From the NCBI RefSeq assembly GCF_000208865.1, contig NC_018390.1:2280790-2344789 (forward strand): 64,000 nt of DNA. The letters are read 5' to 3'. The notes beneath the pieces are model-generated. The model did no database searches, was not told the DNA's origin, and was given only the letters and a program-made list of their open reading frames with translations. The stretch's first letter is position 1; each line of letters starts with the position of its first letter. This stretch comes from Neospora caninum Liverpool. Lineage: Eukaryota > Apicomplexa > Conoidasida > Eucoccidiorida > Sarcocystidae. Below, piece after piece: positions 32,286 to 45,600 of this stretch. The position numbers were made by a program, and so were the translations under genes.

Positions 32286-35090
32286 CATATATGTATATAT
32301 ATGGCTGTATAAACGAACGAAGTGGCGGTGAGCGCCGGCGGCGCTTTGGCGGTTCCGGTCATTCACGTCGGCATATTTTCGACTGCGTGCCCCGGGTGCT
32401 TACCCGCGTCAAAGACTGCAGAGAACGGATGCAGAATCGTCTGTCGCTCCGGGCTGTCCTCTTTATCTTGTGTGGCTTTCTCCGCAGTCGCGACGTCTTC
32501 GCTTGTTGCCCGTTCGCGTTTGCCACTGCACGCTCCGGCCTCTTTCAAATGTGCACGGTCCAGACCTCGCTGCGCCTCCGCGTTCGCCTCCTCCCTGGCG
32601 CCGCCCGCGTCCCTCTCGTTGCAGGTCGCATCCACGCGCCTATCCTGCACGTCACTGGGTGGACTCGGGACGTACTCTTGCTGCCTGCCTGCCGCGCGCC
32701 GCCGGCAGCCGAGTCGCTGCACGGTCAGCGTCAGGACGTACTTTGAGAAGACGAGGAACGCCCAGACGGCGGCCCAGCACCGCCGGAGAGCGTGTGATTT
32801 CTTCGAGTCTCGTTTCGGAGGGAGGGTGAAGCAAATGTCTTTCACCACGACTGTACATGGCCCGAACGGACGAAGATGACGAGAATGCCAGGCCGCGTCC
32901 TGCGCAGAAAACGCGAGAGGCGACAGGACACGCACCCGCCGTGACACGTCGCAAAACGGCAGACAGAGACGTCCAACGGGCGATACCTCGGACACCACGT
33001 GGCCGCGGAAACGCGACGCTATGAGCTGTCGGACACGCAGCCTGCGCGGGGTTGGCAGAGGAGCCTTCCTCTAGCGAGCTGCGGTCCGGAAAACACCCCA
33101 CGGCAGCATGCGCACACCGGCCGACGGATGGCAACGGCGACTGCACCAGTCCATTCCGAGGCGCTGGGCTGGACCTGCGTCGACGCCGGCGGCGGGAGGA
33201 GAAAACCCCTGCCTCGGCTCAACCCGTAGGCACTGCAGCCGGCAGTCGGACGACACACCGAGAAGGCAGCCGCCTAGGAGGCCACAGACCCCCACATGCG
33301 GCTCCATCCAGAACTCACAGCCCATGCACGCGACTCGGCAAAGCGAAAGAGGCAAAACTGTTCTCGGTGCTTTGTGAGCGGTCCTATCCCCGTCGCCTGC
33401 GTGCAGCGTTCCCCCGATGACTTCTGCTCACACGTTTCGAAGTCCCGCAGAGCTTCCACTCTGTGCACAGGTTCCTCGCCGCGACCCCTCTCAGACGACG
33501 GGCTGCTGGGAAAACGGCCCTGTCGCTGTGCGACTTCGACGGGACGACTTCAACGAAAAGGACCGCCCCGATCCCCCAAGCCACTGGACCCGTCCGCGAC
33601 AGCTGGGGAGTAAATCTGAGGGTTGTGCACTCCACGCTAACACCGTCCTGCGCCCCGGGAGGGAAAGAGGCATCCCATTAGAATTGCGCGCATATTCGGA
33701 CAGGTGGAAATGCCCAGGGTGGGTGCACGACACCATTTTCGGCACAAAAAAACGTTTCAGAAACGCGCGACTTCAGCCTGCCGCCAGGCGTCAAGACGTC
33801 GCACCGCGAGGCAGTGGGGGCGGTCGCAAGCCGCACCTCAAACCAGGCCTGGTAGCACGGCTGTGAGAGTGCATGCATACTCGCTGCAGTCCCAGCTTCT
33901 GCGCGCTACCGCGGGCAGTCTCGCCTGACTTCACGGACTCTCTGTTCTCTCAGAAAGTTCACTTACGTCCTCCGGCTCGGCCTCGTCGCGTTCGCCTTTT
34001 CCGCGTTCAAGACTGCAGGGGCGCGCCTCGCACGCTGGCTGTACGAAACAGGAAGCAGGAAAAACCAAGCATCTGCAGTGAAGGGACACCCACTAGCTGG
34101 AGCACAGTTTTGATCCAGGACCGCGGCGAACCCTACACCGGGAAAACACGACATTCGACCGGAGGGCGCGGCACAAACGCGGCGCTTGTCGCTCGCGGGC
34201 GCCCGTGTGTGGGGCCGGGGCTGTCCGACCGGCCGCTCGTGGCGCGCCGACTCGTCATCCCGAAACGAAACGCGCTCGACCCGGAGACGTCGGCCACGAA
34301 CTGGATGCACCACGGGTTTGCTCTGAAGCCGCATGACCCTCGCTTGCCTGTGTCGCGTCATGCTCTGAACAACAGACAAACGGCCGGGCCTGCCAAACAG
34401 CCACTCGCACGACGCGGCGACGACAATGCAGACCGAGGGGGGGCGGCGCAGAGAGGGCTAGCCAACACGCACAAACAAGCGAACAGGCACAACCCCTTCG
34501 CCAGTGGGCCTCGCCTTGCTCCTTACGGTCTCGTCTTTCCCCGTGCCGTTCGCCCCGGGCATTCCTCCCTGGTCGACAAAGACGGCGCATTCGGCCGTTG
34601 GACGCTGGGCCCCCGTGTCCCCCCTCTGCTCCTCTCCCGCGCCCTCGGGTAGCCGTGCTTCCTGTTCTTCACTGCTCGCTTCCGTGGAGCGGCCTTGCCT
34701 CAGGGCTTGTGTCTGCTCGCATTTCTCCCCTTCGTTGTGAGGCGTCTCGCTCTTCTCGACGCGAAGCCGATCCGGGGCGAGAGCGCCTTTGAGCGTCTCG
34801 CGCGCGTCGCTGGGTCTCCTGTCTCTCTTCCCGTCAGCGTTCCTCTCTCTTTGGCTCCAGCTAGCCTCGTCCTCTTCGCCGCATGCAGTCGAGTTGGAGC
34901 CTCGGGGTTCCGCGGGCGCAGCGTCTCCTTCGTGCCTTTCAGCGCCAGTCTCGAGCGCCGCACGCGGAGTCGGCTGACTCGGCCGCTGTCGCTCCGCCGT
35001 TGGAATGCCCGACTCGTCCCCAGACGGAAACGGGGAAAGCGACGAGCCGCCCGGCACCCCGGAGGACTTGCTCAAGACTGCCGCAGCCAT
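28669..35090 (-). CDS. ABCG-family half transporter (White/BCRP type)
   Basis: ABCG half transporters dimerise to export lipids, sterols or drugs across membranes. Six minus-strand exons (34527-35090, 32404-32899, 31726-31865, 31118-31373, 30313-30755, 28669-29787) give exactly 1006 codons (1005 aa). Order: a disordered N-terminus (1-188), start of the ATPase domain with VVVKDICFTLPP, then Walker A GPSGCGKT (361-368), Q-loop VQQEDIF, signature VSGGQ (473-477), Walker B IFLCDEPTTG (493-502) and H-loop His531. The membrane domain follows in the last exon with about six hydrophobic helices. This nucleotide-binding-first order defines the G family. An insert of ~100 residues, including a hydrophobic stretch at 229-248, splits the ATPase domain before Walker A. 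The last ~43 residues lie in a tandem repeat. Exon 1 is joined on phase and splice consensus, not similarity, so it is the least certain part. Confidence 0.88.
30006..30030. repeat. TA microsatellite in ABCG intron 5
   Basis: A short TA run lies in the last intron, between the ATPase and membrane-domain exons. Confidence 0.9.
31012..31095. repeat. TA microsatellite cluster in ABCG intron 4
   Basis: Three TA runs are separated by a few bases over about 84 bp of a 362-bp intron. Confidence 0.92.
32249..32302. repeat. TA microsatellite in ABCG intron 2
   Basis: Interrupted TA runs with CATA and GTATA steps lie in the intron before the Walker A exon. Confidence 0.9.
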
Positions 35091-36373
35091 GGCGACTGGC
35101 GAAGCAGGAGAAGAGAGGGAAGAAGGACAAGGCGACGAAGAGAGAGAAGAAGAGGAACAAGGTAGAGACAGGGAAGAGCCGAAGAACTCGAAAGAGACGC
35201 TCTCTTTGTTGAACCGGGCAGAGACTCGGACTGTCTGGCCGGCGGCCACACACGCAGCGGCGAAGAGGAGGGAGAGTCGGAAATGCGAGGCACAGAGCCA
35301 TGGACGGCGCCGGTTTCTCTCTTCCGGATAAATCTGATGTCTCGCGCGACACGCGGGGCGGCCCGCACCGAGGCGCGCCGAGGAACCCAGAGACAGGAAG
35401 CGCAGAAGACACCAGACGCGTCAACAGAGGCATCGATGCACTCGTCCACGAAGCGGCAGAAGCAGGCGTATCGCCATGAACCGAGGAAAATCCCTTCTCC
35501 AGTGTTTTGGAAAACGACGCGTGGGGTCGGACGCGGAAGCCGCCTCGGTAGGAGACACCCCACAAAACGGCGGCAAGGCCTCTAAAGGGCCACTGCGTTA
35601 CACTTCTGCTAGGTTGCCTTGGCCGACCACGCAGTCGCCAAGCACGACAGAGAAAGGCCGACGTTGCTGTTTCCCCTTCTCTCCCCTCCGCGAACGAGCG
35701 CCGCTCTTCGTGACGACACCAAGCAGCTTCCGACCCGGCGACCGGAAAAGAGTGGAATCTTGAAGCGACGGCGACGAGGCGACCGCGAAGACCAGGCAGG
35801 ACGCAAAAACCCGAAAGCGCAGAAGGTCCAGAGGCGGGGAGAGGGCGTGACTACCTGGGCGAAGGCAGGGGAACCCGTGGTGGTTTGCGAGAGGCTGAGA
35901 AGGCAGGAAAGCACCTGTACAAAAGAACGACGGAGTTATGAACACTTGGTAGGCAGATTGGCAGTGCAAATCTGCCCGCGTTGTCTTTTCAGGCGAAGGA
36001 CAAAATGCGCAGTCGCGCCTTTCCCTTTTTTTCTGGGCTCAAACGACGTTCCGAAACCTCTCCAGCGAAGCGCGTTCCTCGCGAAAGGTGTCGTCAAGTC
36101 TGAATCACCATTCTTAACTGCCGCTCTCGCCGCTGTCCTGCAGTTTCCTTGACGCCAAGGATCGCGCCAAGGATTCGCACGAGAGAGCGGCCTGTTCCCT
36201 ATGTCCGCAACGAAGGCCCGCAAAAGTCCTGGGCTGCATACAGAGTTCGTCGAGGCGGCTGAAGCGGCTAGCCACCAGGCGACACTGTCGCAGCGCCAGC
36301 AGGAATCTCGAGACCAGAAAGGCCTCCTGGGGAACGGAAGAAAAACGAACGTTTCTCGAATCGCCTGGACGGC

Positions 36374-36400
36374 GGGGGGGGGGGGGGGGGGGGTGGGGGG
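36374..36400 (+). repeat. Long poly-G tract (G20 T G6)
   Basis: A run of 20 G is broken by one T and followed by six more G. It lies about 1.3 kb upstream of the ABCG start codon. Confidence 0.95.
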
Positions 36401-37989
36401 ATCCACCGAAAGCGAGAGAGCGAAGGCGGGGGCTGCGCTTGCAGTGAGGAGTGAGACCGCGAAAGGTTCCCTTTCTGCACTCCCTGCTCGCCTTGTCTCT
36501 GCTTCGCGGGGCGACCGATTTCTTTTATCAAACTAATTCTCGAGGCTTTGCCTGGCACTCACCCCGACGAAAGGGCGAATACGGAAAAGAGGCGAAAAAC
36601 GTTTGTGTTAAAAAGAGACTCGGGATCTGCGGAAAGATGGGGAGGGCGGCGCGCGAAAAGGGGAAAACGCTTTTATTTTTAGCAGAAAACGACAGAACGG
36701 GCCCGGAAGTTCCTTCGATTCTCAAGAACAGCCTCGAAACAAAAAAATGATGAACGGCCGCCTGGTGGAACGATTCAAAATCGGCGGTAGAGAGGGGGGC
36801 GAGAGAGAGGGAGGGACGGGCGGACTCGCGGGAGCGAGGACGAGAGGAAAGACAAAGAGCAAAGCGCGAGAAAGGCCAGCGTTTGCTTTACAGAGGCGGA
36901 AACAGTGTTTTGTCAAATCTGTGCTGAGGAGCCACTCACTGAAGCATCTAAACTTCCGGGAAGGAGCGCCGTGACCCTCTCGAAAGTTAAGCTAGCGCTG
37001 CACAAGCTGTTGAGTGCGCCGCAGCTACGAACTTGTGGGAAACGATGGCGACTCAACGCGCTTCTAAGCAGTAGGGAGGGAGACTCTCTCAGCCCCGCCG
37101 TTTTGTCTCAAACGATGAGTGAAAGAGATTGACGGACACACGGAGAGACCAATTAAACAGAAGCAACGATACATATATCTTTGTTTTTGTGGGGGAAGGT
37201 GGGAGTGAATATACACTTGCGGGGCAAGAACCGCAGTGTTGTTCGCGCTGCGAGGGCTGGTGTCGCTGTTTCCAAAAAGGAAAGCGGGAAGGTGAAGCAA
37301 CAAGGAGAATCGAAGAGAGTCAGGATCTCGTCGCGACGTCTCAACGGTTGTCTGCCCATACTTCTCGTGCCGAGAAGGGGACGAAAACCTCTCCCGCCTC
37401 CACCGTCGTTCCTCTGAGTTAGAAGGCGTAAACACCGAGCGCAAAACGCGCCAAACGGCGCAGCTGTGCTCGTTTGCGTCCCGTCTGTCCCTCCTGTGAC
37501 CAAGCTTCCGAGGCGGATCTCGGCCGTTCTTAAGTGTTGCGAGAGAAAACACACGGCCCCTGGCGATGAACGACGAGAACCTTCCCCTGCTTTTACCAAC
37601 ACAAGTGATGCATGCCTGGAAGCTTGGCGATCTCCCCTCAACGCTCCGTGGCAGAGATCCCCCACGAGAGAAGACCTTGTGTGCGACAGAAACCTGAACA
37701 GCGTCGGCCTGCGGCACACGCATTCGCCTGTTTTACGTGGAAGAGAGTTTCAGCGGACACCTCGCATGCATCTGCAGGACGCAATGCTTCATTCGATGCT
37801 TCATGCTCAATCTTAGCCTGCAGGTTACTACTGTGACTCCATGTCGGCCTCAAAAGGCAAAGTTTAGCCGGGAAGTTTAAGTCTTAACTTTGGAGCTGAG
37901 GATCTTGCGAAGTGCACAGATGGACCGTAAGTGTATGCAAAAATGCCAATAGGTGAGGTGCTCCGAGGAGACAGCTGCAAGCACATGCC

Positions 37990-38013
37990 TATATATATAT
38001 ATATATATATATA
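37990..38013. repeat. TA microsatellite
   Basis: A TA run lies in the divergent spacer between ABCG and CAP-H. Confidence 0.9.
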
Positions 38014-39047
38014 CTTTATCCAAATGTTTATATACTATGCTCGTCTGCTTGTTACTATGTATACACATGTACCACAGTGATTGCGAGTCTTTTCCCTTCT
38101 TTGGCATGTGCCGTATTTGTATTGGACTCGATACAATTCCATAACGCTCAGTCAGCGCTTCGCTTTCTCATCCATCCCGCGGCCTCAGGTAGCGGGCAGT
38201 AGACGCTACAGATAGGCATGCGCAAAGCCAGAGGCGGCGGTACACGAGAACGCTTCGAAAGAGTCGGCAAAGACCTCGCCCTTACGAAGTTCTGTCTACT
38301 TCTGAATGTATGGAGGATCTGAAGGTTGTTCTGTTTCTCTACATATAGGCATAGACATGCTTTGTTTTGACGACATAGAATGCGCGGTCCTGCGGCGTGC
38401 TCGTTTATTTCGCTCTCCCTTTTCTTCAAAGAAGCATCCAGCAAAACCTTCAAACGCCGTCTCCCCTCCTGTGTCAAAACGGCTCTAAGACGATTTCCCC
38501 CTCTCTGGCTGCTTCCACCAGCCCCTGCGTCTGTCTCCTCGTAGTCTGTTCCTCCTCTGTGACAACACGTTTCTCTCATTTGATTCTGCGAGATCGAAAC
38601 GACACACGGAGAGCGTTCGTTGGCGGCCAAACTCGGAAAAAAGGAACCCCCCCCCCCGGCCATTTGCGGTGTACGGACACTACTTGCACGCGGTGTTGCT
38701 CCAGGAAGCAAGCACCCCGTTTTGCCGTTCGTCGTACGGTCCTTTTCTCTGGGAAAGAAGGTGCGCCGTTTGTTTTTTTATGATGCGCGCGACGCTAAAC
38801 AAAGAAAAGTGAGGGCTCGGCACCTCTCTCGTGCGTTTCGGTGTTTCACCGTTGCGGCGAAGAGCGCCAGCGGTGTGTGGAAGTCGCCCGGCTGCACGGC
38901 ACCACAAGTGAACCCCGAAGAAACCGAGCAGCAGACAGAAAAGAATGAGGGAAGAGCATGGAGAAAAAGGGGACAAAAACCGTTTTCCCTGGATTCCTCG
39001 GTGAATACATTCGGCTTCTCCTGAAGGTCGTTTCTCCCGGAGGAGCC

Positions 39048-39054
39048 GCATGCA
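39048..39054. promoter_or_regulatory. GCATGCA (TGCATGC) element
   Basis: The AP2-type heptamer lies about 0.7 kb upstream of the CAP-H start codon. Two further copies (37609-37615, 37764-37770) lie in the same spacer. It is a candidate regulatory site only. Confidence 0.3.
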
Positions 39055-39764
39055 GACAAGACACACGGGTGTGTACAAGTCGACGAAAATGGAGGGAGAG
39101 AAGCGGTGACTCTAGTGCTACCATCGACACGAACGGCGACACACAACGGTTGTGTTCTTTTTCTTTTGTCCCCAGCTTTGTCTTTCTCTCCACCTCGTAG
39201 AACGGTTGCGCCGTATCTTTAGATCGGCGTGGACTGGATGTTTGGAAGAATTTTTATCGTCTTGCTTCGTCTGCTCGGTGCGTCGCTGGCTCGCCGACCT
39301 GTGTGCTCTCTCGAGCCCCCTTTGTGCCTTTCCTCTTTTTCTCCATCTTTTCTTCCAGTTCTCCCTTTTCCTTCCCCTTTTTCGTTGCTTTCCTTCTCTC
39401 TCTCCGCAGTCCGGTTTCTTGCCTCTCTTCCTGCTTCCTTCCTTCCACCTTTTCGAACGCACAGCTGGTCGCCTCATCGCCGTGCGCTCTTGTTCGCCCA
39501 TCAACCGCCATTTCTTCTTCCTCTCCTCTCTCTTACCCCTAGCGATCTTCCCCCTCTCTCTGTTCTGCCTGGAGTTCCTCGTTTCTTCCGTCTTGCGTGC
39601 GATTCCCCCCCAACCCCCCCCCCCGCCGCTGTGTGTGCCTTGCCTCTTTCGCGGCCGCTCGCCTCTCCGTTCCCTGGCCCGCGGCTTCCTCTTTAGTTCT
39701 TCCGCTCGCAGCAGACGCGAACCGATATAGGGCGGCGAAGCCAAAGGGACAGAGGGGCGAACAG

Positions 39765-42646
39765 ATGGTGGCGAGGGCCACAGACGGAGGAGACAATGCC
39801 GCCCAATCGGGCTCGGAGACACATCCAGTCGTGCGCCTCGGCTTTCGGCCTGATGGCAAGCGCCGCGTCAGCGTGGCGTCCGGGTCCGCCCCTCTCCCCA
39901 CAGCAGGTGTACGTTTCTCTCTCCGTGTGTCCAGCCTCTTCCGTGCTTCTTTCCTTCCTGCCTCTCACCACTCTCTCAGAAGTATTTCCCTTCAATGTTT
40001 GCCTTCTCTGTCCCTTTTCTTCCCGTTCTTCTCTTCATGCTTTTTTCCATAGGTCCCTGTGCCTTTCGCCTTTCCCTCCTGCTGCCGCTTCCTTTCTCCT
40101 TTCTCCTCCCTATTTCGCTTTCGGCGTTTCGTCTTCTGCCCATCCTGTTCGTTTGCGCTCGGTTCGGTTCCTTCCCCGTTGCAGGAAGGCGCGTCAGGAC
40201 GCGACAGTGCTCGAGGCGTGGGATCTCTCGGCGGCGCTGTCCTGGGGGTGAGGCAAGCGAAATCGAAATTTTCTCTCGAGCCTCATGTCCTGTTCCCTCT
40301 CTTCTCGGAGGTTCGGGCCGTGCCGGGTTCATCCGCGCTTTTGGCCAGTCACGGCAGCCCTTTCTTTACCATACGCTGACGTCAAACGTTTCTTACAGGT
40401 GGAACAACTCCTGGGAAGATTCCCGGTTTCGACTGCTCAGCGCTGCTTTCGACGCGGAGGCGGTCGGTATCGGGTGCCTCCATGCATGCCCACCGGCGCG
40501 TGATTTCCACGTCTTCAATTCTCGTGCTCTCCTGTGTCCTCGCATCTCGCCCTGGTGTCCCATCTTTTTTCGTCGGCAAACGCTGCAGGCCGCACCCGCC
40601 CTACCGCTTCGTGGCTGTGGCTCCCCTCTTCACTCGGTCCCGTTTCTTCCTGGCGCGCTCGCATCTTTCCTCGCTATGCCGTCTGCGCTCGTCCCTTCCT
40701 GTCTCGTCTCCACGTTTCTTCTTCCCCTTCGCCGTCTACCTGTGCTCGGTTTCAGGTGTCTCCGCCCGCCTGTCAGCGTCTCCTTGGCCCTTCGCCGCTG
40801 TGTTCTCTGCACCGTTCCATCGTCGTGTGCCGTTCCCTTCTGTCTTTGCCTTCGTCCGCGTCAGGGTTCCGCCTCGGCCGCTCTCTCCCGCCAGGCGTCG
40901 GGCTTAAATCTCTCCTCGTCCTCGCTTGCGTCGTATCCGTCTTCCGCGTTCCCGGCTCCGTTCCCGCTTTCCAATGCGCCGCGCTCGACCGCCTTCGCCC
41001 GGCCTCCCGCGCGCGCAGCGCCTGGCGCTGGGCGGGGCTTGGCGGGGCGCCTGCTGGTCCGCGCGTTCTTCGACGACATGAAGACCGTTAGCATGCAGCG
41101 CATAAATCAGAAAAACGCCTTTCAGGTGGATCTCATCGACCGCCTCGCCCTCGTCGTTCAACAACAGCTGGTCAAAACTGACCACGCAGCTCTCACGGTG
41201 GGAAGACGAAAGGAACAGGACACGCCAAACGGCATCTGAGGCGCCCGAAACAGCAAGACACTGGGGGAGGGGAGGGGCGCAGGGGGAAACGGGCGCTCGT
41301 TTTCACGGCTTGGGCGCGGGGTTTTCGACGACTGTCGATGTGCACACGGGGAGACGTTGGGAAAAGGCAGATGCCGTCGATCCTCGATGAACGCGGCTTC
41401 TTGGGCTCACTGTTTCTCCTTACCTTTGAGCAACACGACAAAGACAGATACGAACGGCGCGTCGGTGCTGTCTCCACTTTTTCTTTTGTTGGACTTTCCT
41501 CTGTCTCATCAGGACGGTAACGATGCACAGCAGCCGGCCCTGCTCGACGGCGCCTCCTCTCCAGATTTCCAGAGCAATTTAGACATGTCACGCACAGGAA
41601 GAGGTGAAGAAGGGGAAGAAGGCATTACATTCACGCACGTCTCCTCTGCTGTCGAAGGGGCGACGCGCGTGTACGGCTACCGCGTCGAGGCCGTCTACGA
41701 TCAAACCTATCATGTGAGCATTTGTGAAGTATGCATCTTCTTGGGTCCGGCGGAATGAAGGGAGGCGTTCCAGGAGCTCGCAACGGCCTGGCCTGTCAAG
41801 GAACACGCTTCTCTATGGCTGCGTCATGCAAACATGCATATACATTCGTATGTACATGTGTATATAGATGTATACAGCCGTCACGGTGCATATATATATA
41901 TATATATATATGCATAGATGCATATATTTCCACTGAACGATTCAGACACGTTCTGAGCCACCTCTCATATGCCTGTCCACTTCACCGCTCACTCGTCGCG
42001 TTCGTCCGTTCACTCTCCTCTTCCAGTTTCACGTCTTCTCCCTCCTGTTCTTCCTCGTGTTCTCCCTATGGCTTTCTTTATTTGGTGTCGTGATTGTTCT
42101 CTCTTGCTCCCGCTCCTCCGTTGTCGCTCGTATTCGACCTGTTTCCTTCTCTGGTGTGACCCCTTGTTCCCTCCTAGTCGCTCTATATTGCTGGCCCTCG
42201 TCGTTTCCTCTTTTCCGTGCGCTCCTATTCGCTATCGTAGGTTTTCGAGTATTCTCGCGCTCCCTCTGTGCCTGCGTCCGCTTGGTCCTCGCGTTTGCGC
42301 CTGATCTTCCAAGTTTTTTGCGCCTGATCGTCGCGTTGCGTTCAACGCGTGTCCCTTCGTTCGCGTTCCCAGGTGTTAAATTTGATGAGCGCGTCGCGCC
42401 AAGGCCAGGGAGGCGAAGACGAGGCTGATGGCGAGGCCGCGTCGCACCCGGCGCGCCGGGGCCGCCACCGCCCGCAGCTCCTCCTTTTCAAGAAGGGAGG
42501 AGCAAGCACCCTTGCCCCGGCATCCGAAATTACTGAGGCACAGATTGACAAGGATAGCTGTGTCGATCCCTATTTCTTGTAAGCTCCAATCGAACAAAAC
42601 CGCAAAGGCTTTCAAGCAATACGCGCCAATACATACCCATACATAC

Positions 42647-42689
<43 letters not shown>

Positions 42690-45600
42690 CAAATACTTCG
42701 AAGCATGCAGCGGATAGATGCCTCTGTTGCTCATGTCGATGTCTCTGGTTTAAGGGGCGCCTTAGTCTTGCTTCGTATCTGTCCTTGTGTCCGAAGACCA
42801 GTATTTGTACATATCTCTGTATAGAGAGATGTCAATATTCACAGACACATATATGTCAGGATACCGCTGTTGTCGAGTCGCGATCTCTCCATGCGTGTGC
42901 CCCTGAGCGCATGCGCCTTCGCGTGCATGTCCAATGTATGCCTTTCGGTTTTTTCAGGAAGATCTCGGGAATGTTTGACCAGGCAGGGGCGAAAGGACTT
43001 CTTTTGGCGAATCTAGAGGTCGACACGTCCCTGCGAATGAAGCTCGACGGTGAATGTCGAGCCTTCCCCACAGGCGTCTTGACACACGACGCGGACCGAG
43101 AGAAGGGCGAAGGCGCGAGAGAGGAGACACAAGAAGGCGAGACGCCGGAACGGACGATGAAGATCCCGGAACCGAGTGTCGACTGCGCCTTTCTAAAAGG
43201 TAAGATGAGGAACAGGCAACTCACCTTCAGCATTTCAGTTGCATGCAGGCTGTCGCGACCCAGCACGATCGGGTCTTCTCTCAGAAGCTCTTAAGAGATC
43301 GCAGGCGATTTCGAGGCCGCAGACACCTGCCGCGCCGCAGGTGCGTGTTTGGCCATCTTCCCGCTTGAGGGAAATCTCCGATCCCAGAAACGCACATAAG
43401 GGGTTTTGCCGTGGTTGGGTGTTTGCGTGTGCTTCTTTCGTGATTGTTTAAAGATGAGGAGAAACGTTCCGCCCCTCGGCTTCTTTGTCGACAGCCTTCG
43501 CGTCTTTGGTCGCCGTCTCACGCCTAACGCCTGTCGTTGGCGCTCGCGCTTCTTCCGCTTCCTTGGCGTTCGTCGAGAACTGCTCAGCAGCGTGTGTCCT
43601 TCCAGATCGTTCCAGGCGGTCGCCCTCCACTTTGGTTTCGTGTCCACGCGCGTGCGCGTCTCCGTGAGCCTTTTCCTCTTTATTCGGCGGCATGCTTTGT
43701 GTCTTGTCCCTCCTTGCAGATCTTCTCCTCGCCGGCGACACCCCCGCCTCCGTTCTCTCCCTGGACATCTGCGAGAAACCCATCGGGCACTTTCGCAGCC
43801 TTCTGCAGAGGTAGGTGAAAGCCTTCAGCTCCAAGTTTGCTCGCCCGACACGTGTCACGTCCTGTTTCTCGAGCTGGCCCTTCTTCGGTGGCGCTTTGTC
43901 TTGTTCCGGGGTTGGCTGTTCGTATGCGTTTCGCGTTTCCTTCCCTTTTGGGGGCATCATCGTGCTGTGCTCGTTTGCCCCCCTGTGCGCGAGTCTGTGC
44001 CCGGGTCGCCTCTTCGGGCCTGCCGCCGGTTTCCCCCGCCTCTTTCGTGGAGTGTCTCGTCTCTCCCCACTCTCTGTTTCTTGTCGACGGCTCGCCGTCT
44101 GCAGCCTGAGGCGCGGTCGCGACGCGAAGGCCGCCGGCGCTGTCTCGGAAGTGGAAGACGAGGCGAACGAGCTCGAAGCAGACGATGAAGTGAGAGACGA
44201 AAAACGCGGTTCTGTCACGCTTCTGTTTGTCTCCGTCACGTCCTGAAAACCGTTCCCCAACCTCCGTTTCCGACGGTCCGTTGCCATCGGATTCTTCTTG
44301 TGCGTGTTCGACCTTCATCTGCGCATTTTTTGCCCATTCCTACTCCGTCTCACGCGGGCGTCTCCAGCTCGTCGAGGCGTCGGCTCGCCTTGTCACTGGC
44401 GAAGAGAAAAAATCTGGCCTTTCCGCCGTTTCGTCCGTGCACGCACGGGACAGCCTGTGAAGTTGCTGCCGCATTGCTTCGCGTCCCTCAGGCTCTCGAT
44501 ATGGACATGGACGCGAAGCTGGGAGACAGTGTATTCCCAGACACTTCCCAGGACGAGGCGCACCTGCTGCGGGTCGGCGAGAGTTACATGAGCGACGACG
44601 CTGCTGCCTGCCTCGATGGTGCCGCGTCGGAGGCTCGAGAAGGCGAAACGCCGGAAGCGCCACAGGACGACGAGCTCTTCGGCGATGGCGGCATGGACTT
44701 TCTCTGCGATGGACCCGCTGGAGACCCTGAAGAAAGCAGAGACGAGGCGTGGGAGCGGCAGGGGAGAGACGGGCGAGTCAGGGACGGAGACGGTGGAGAC
44801 GAAGAGAGCGAAAGGTTCATGTATGATGAGCAAACCGATGGTGCTGGCGGTAAGGAAACGGAGGGACAGACGGCGGAGTACCGCACGCCTTGTCGCGTCT
44901 AGTCGTTCGCGCCTCGCGTCCTTCCCCTGGCTTCTGCCTGTGAGTTCATCTCGTTTCCGAAGCGCGCCTCTCTCGCGGCACTCTGCCGGACGTTGGCGCT
45001 TCGCACCCTCTTCTCTCGTCCGATTCACTTTGTGTCCGTGCGACCGCGGGCCGTCTGCCTTGCGTTCTGTAGTCCCGTTTAGCTTGCTTCTTTAGGGGTC
45101 GGATTCGCTTCTGATTCCCTCGTCTTCCGCCGTACGTCGCTCCGCGTGTTTTGAGCACGCCGCTCCTTCACCGTGAGCCGCTCGCCCTCGACGGAGTGCC
45201 CGCATCTCATGATGGCAGTGTCGAACAACTGCGGATGTACTGTCGTCCGCTCTGTCTGTGCCGTGTCGTCCACACCCAGCAGAGTCGTTTGGGCGAGACA
45301 GGAGGCCTGTCTGCGCCGTCTCATGGTTCGGTTTGAAGCCTCATCTGTATCCCGGCGCCCCGCTGGCTGCTGTGTTGTCCTTATGCCTTCCTACGCTCGC
45401 CTTTCCACCTGCAGGAAGCAGCGGCGCGCACGCCAAGTCCTACTCGTTCGACCGCCTCGTCCCCGCCTTCTCGCAGTTCCTCGGAGTCCCGGGGGGGGGG
45501 CAAGGAGCCCAACTAGCGGCGAAACGGGCCTTCGGGCTCGTGCCGACCACGGCGAGACCACAGGGCAGCTCTCGCGCCGACGGGCCCCAGTCTCTGGGAG

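Larger units (their letters stand above)
35091..39764. other. Divergent upstream region, ABCG / CAP-H
   Basis: This 4.7-kb spacer lies between two divergent start codons. It holds a long poly-G tract, a C11 run near 38647, a C-rich stretch near 39607-39625, one TA microsatellite and several TGCATGC-type palindromes (37609, 37764, 39048). The plus strand from about 39170 to 39700 is strongly pyrimidine-rich, as expected for the CAP-H promoter or 5' UTR. No conserved protein was recognised, so a non-coding RNA or an orphan gene cannot be excluded. Confidence 0.6.

Noticed and set aside
33000..34526. A separate gene in ABCG intron 1
   Set aside because: Frames here (for example 33873-34652, plus) have no domain, and the exon 1 to exon 2 join across this stretch is phase-consistent.
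39995..41239. A single 414-codon exon for the CAP-H N-terminus
   Set aside because: Only the part from 40865 looks coding. The upstream part is a pyrimidine-rich intron read as hydrophobic residues, and a phase-compatible acceptor exists at 40864.
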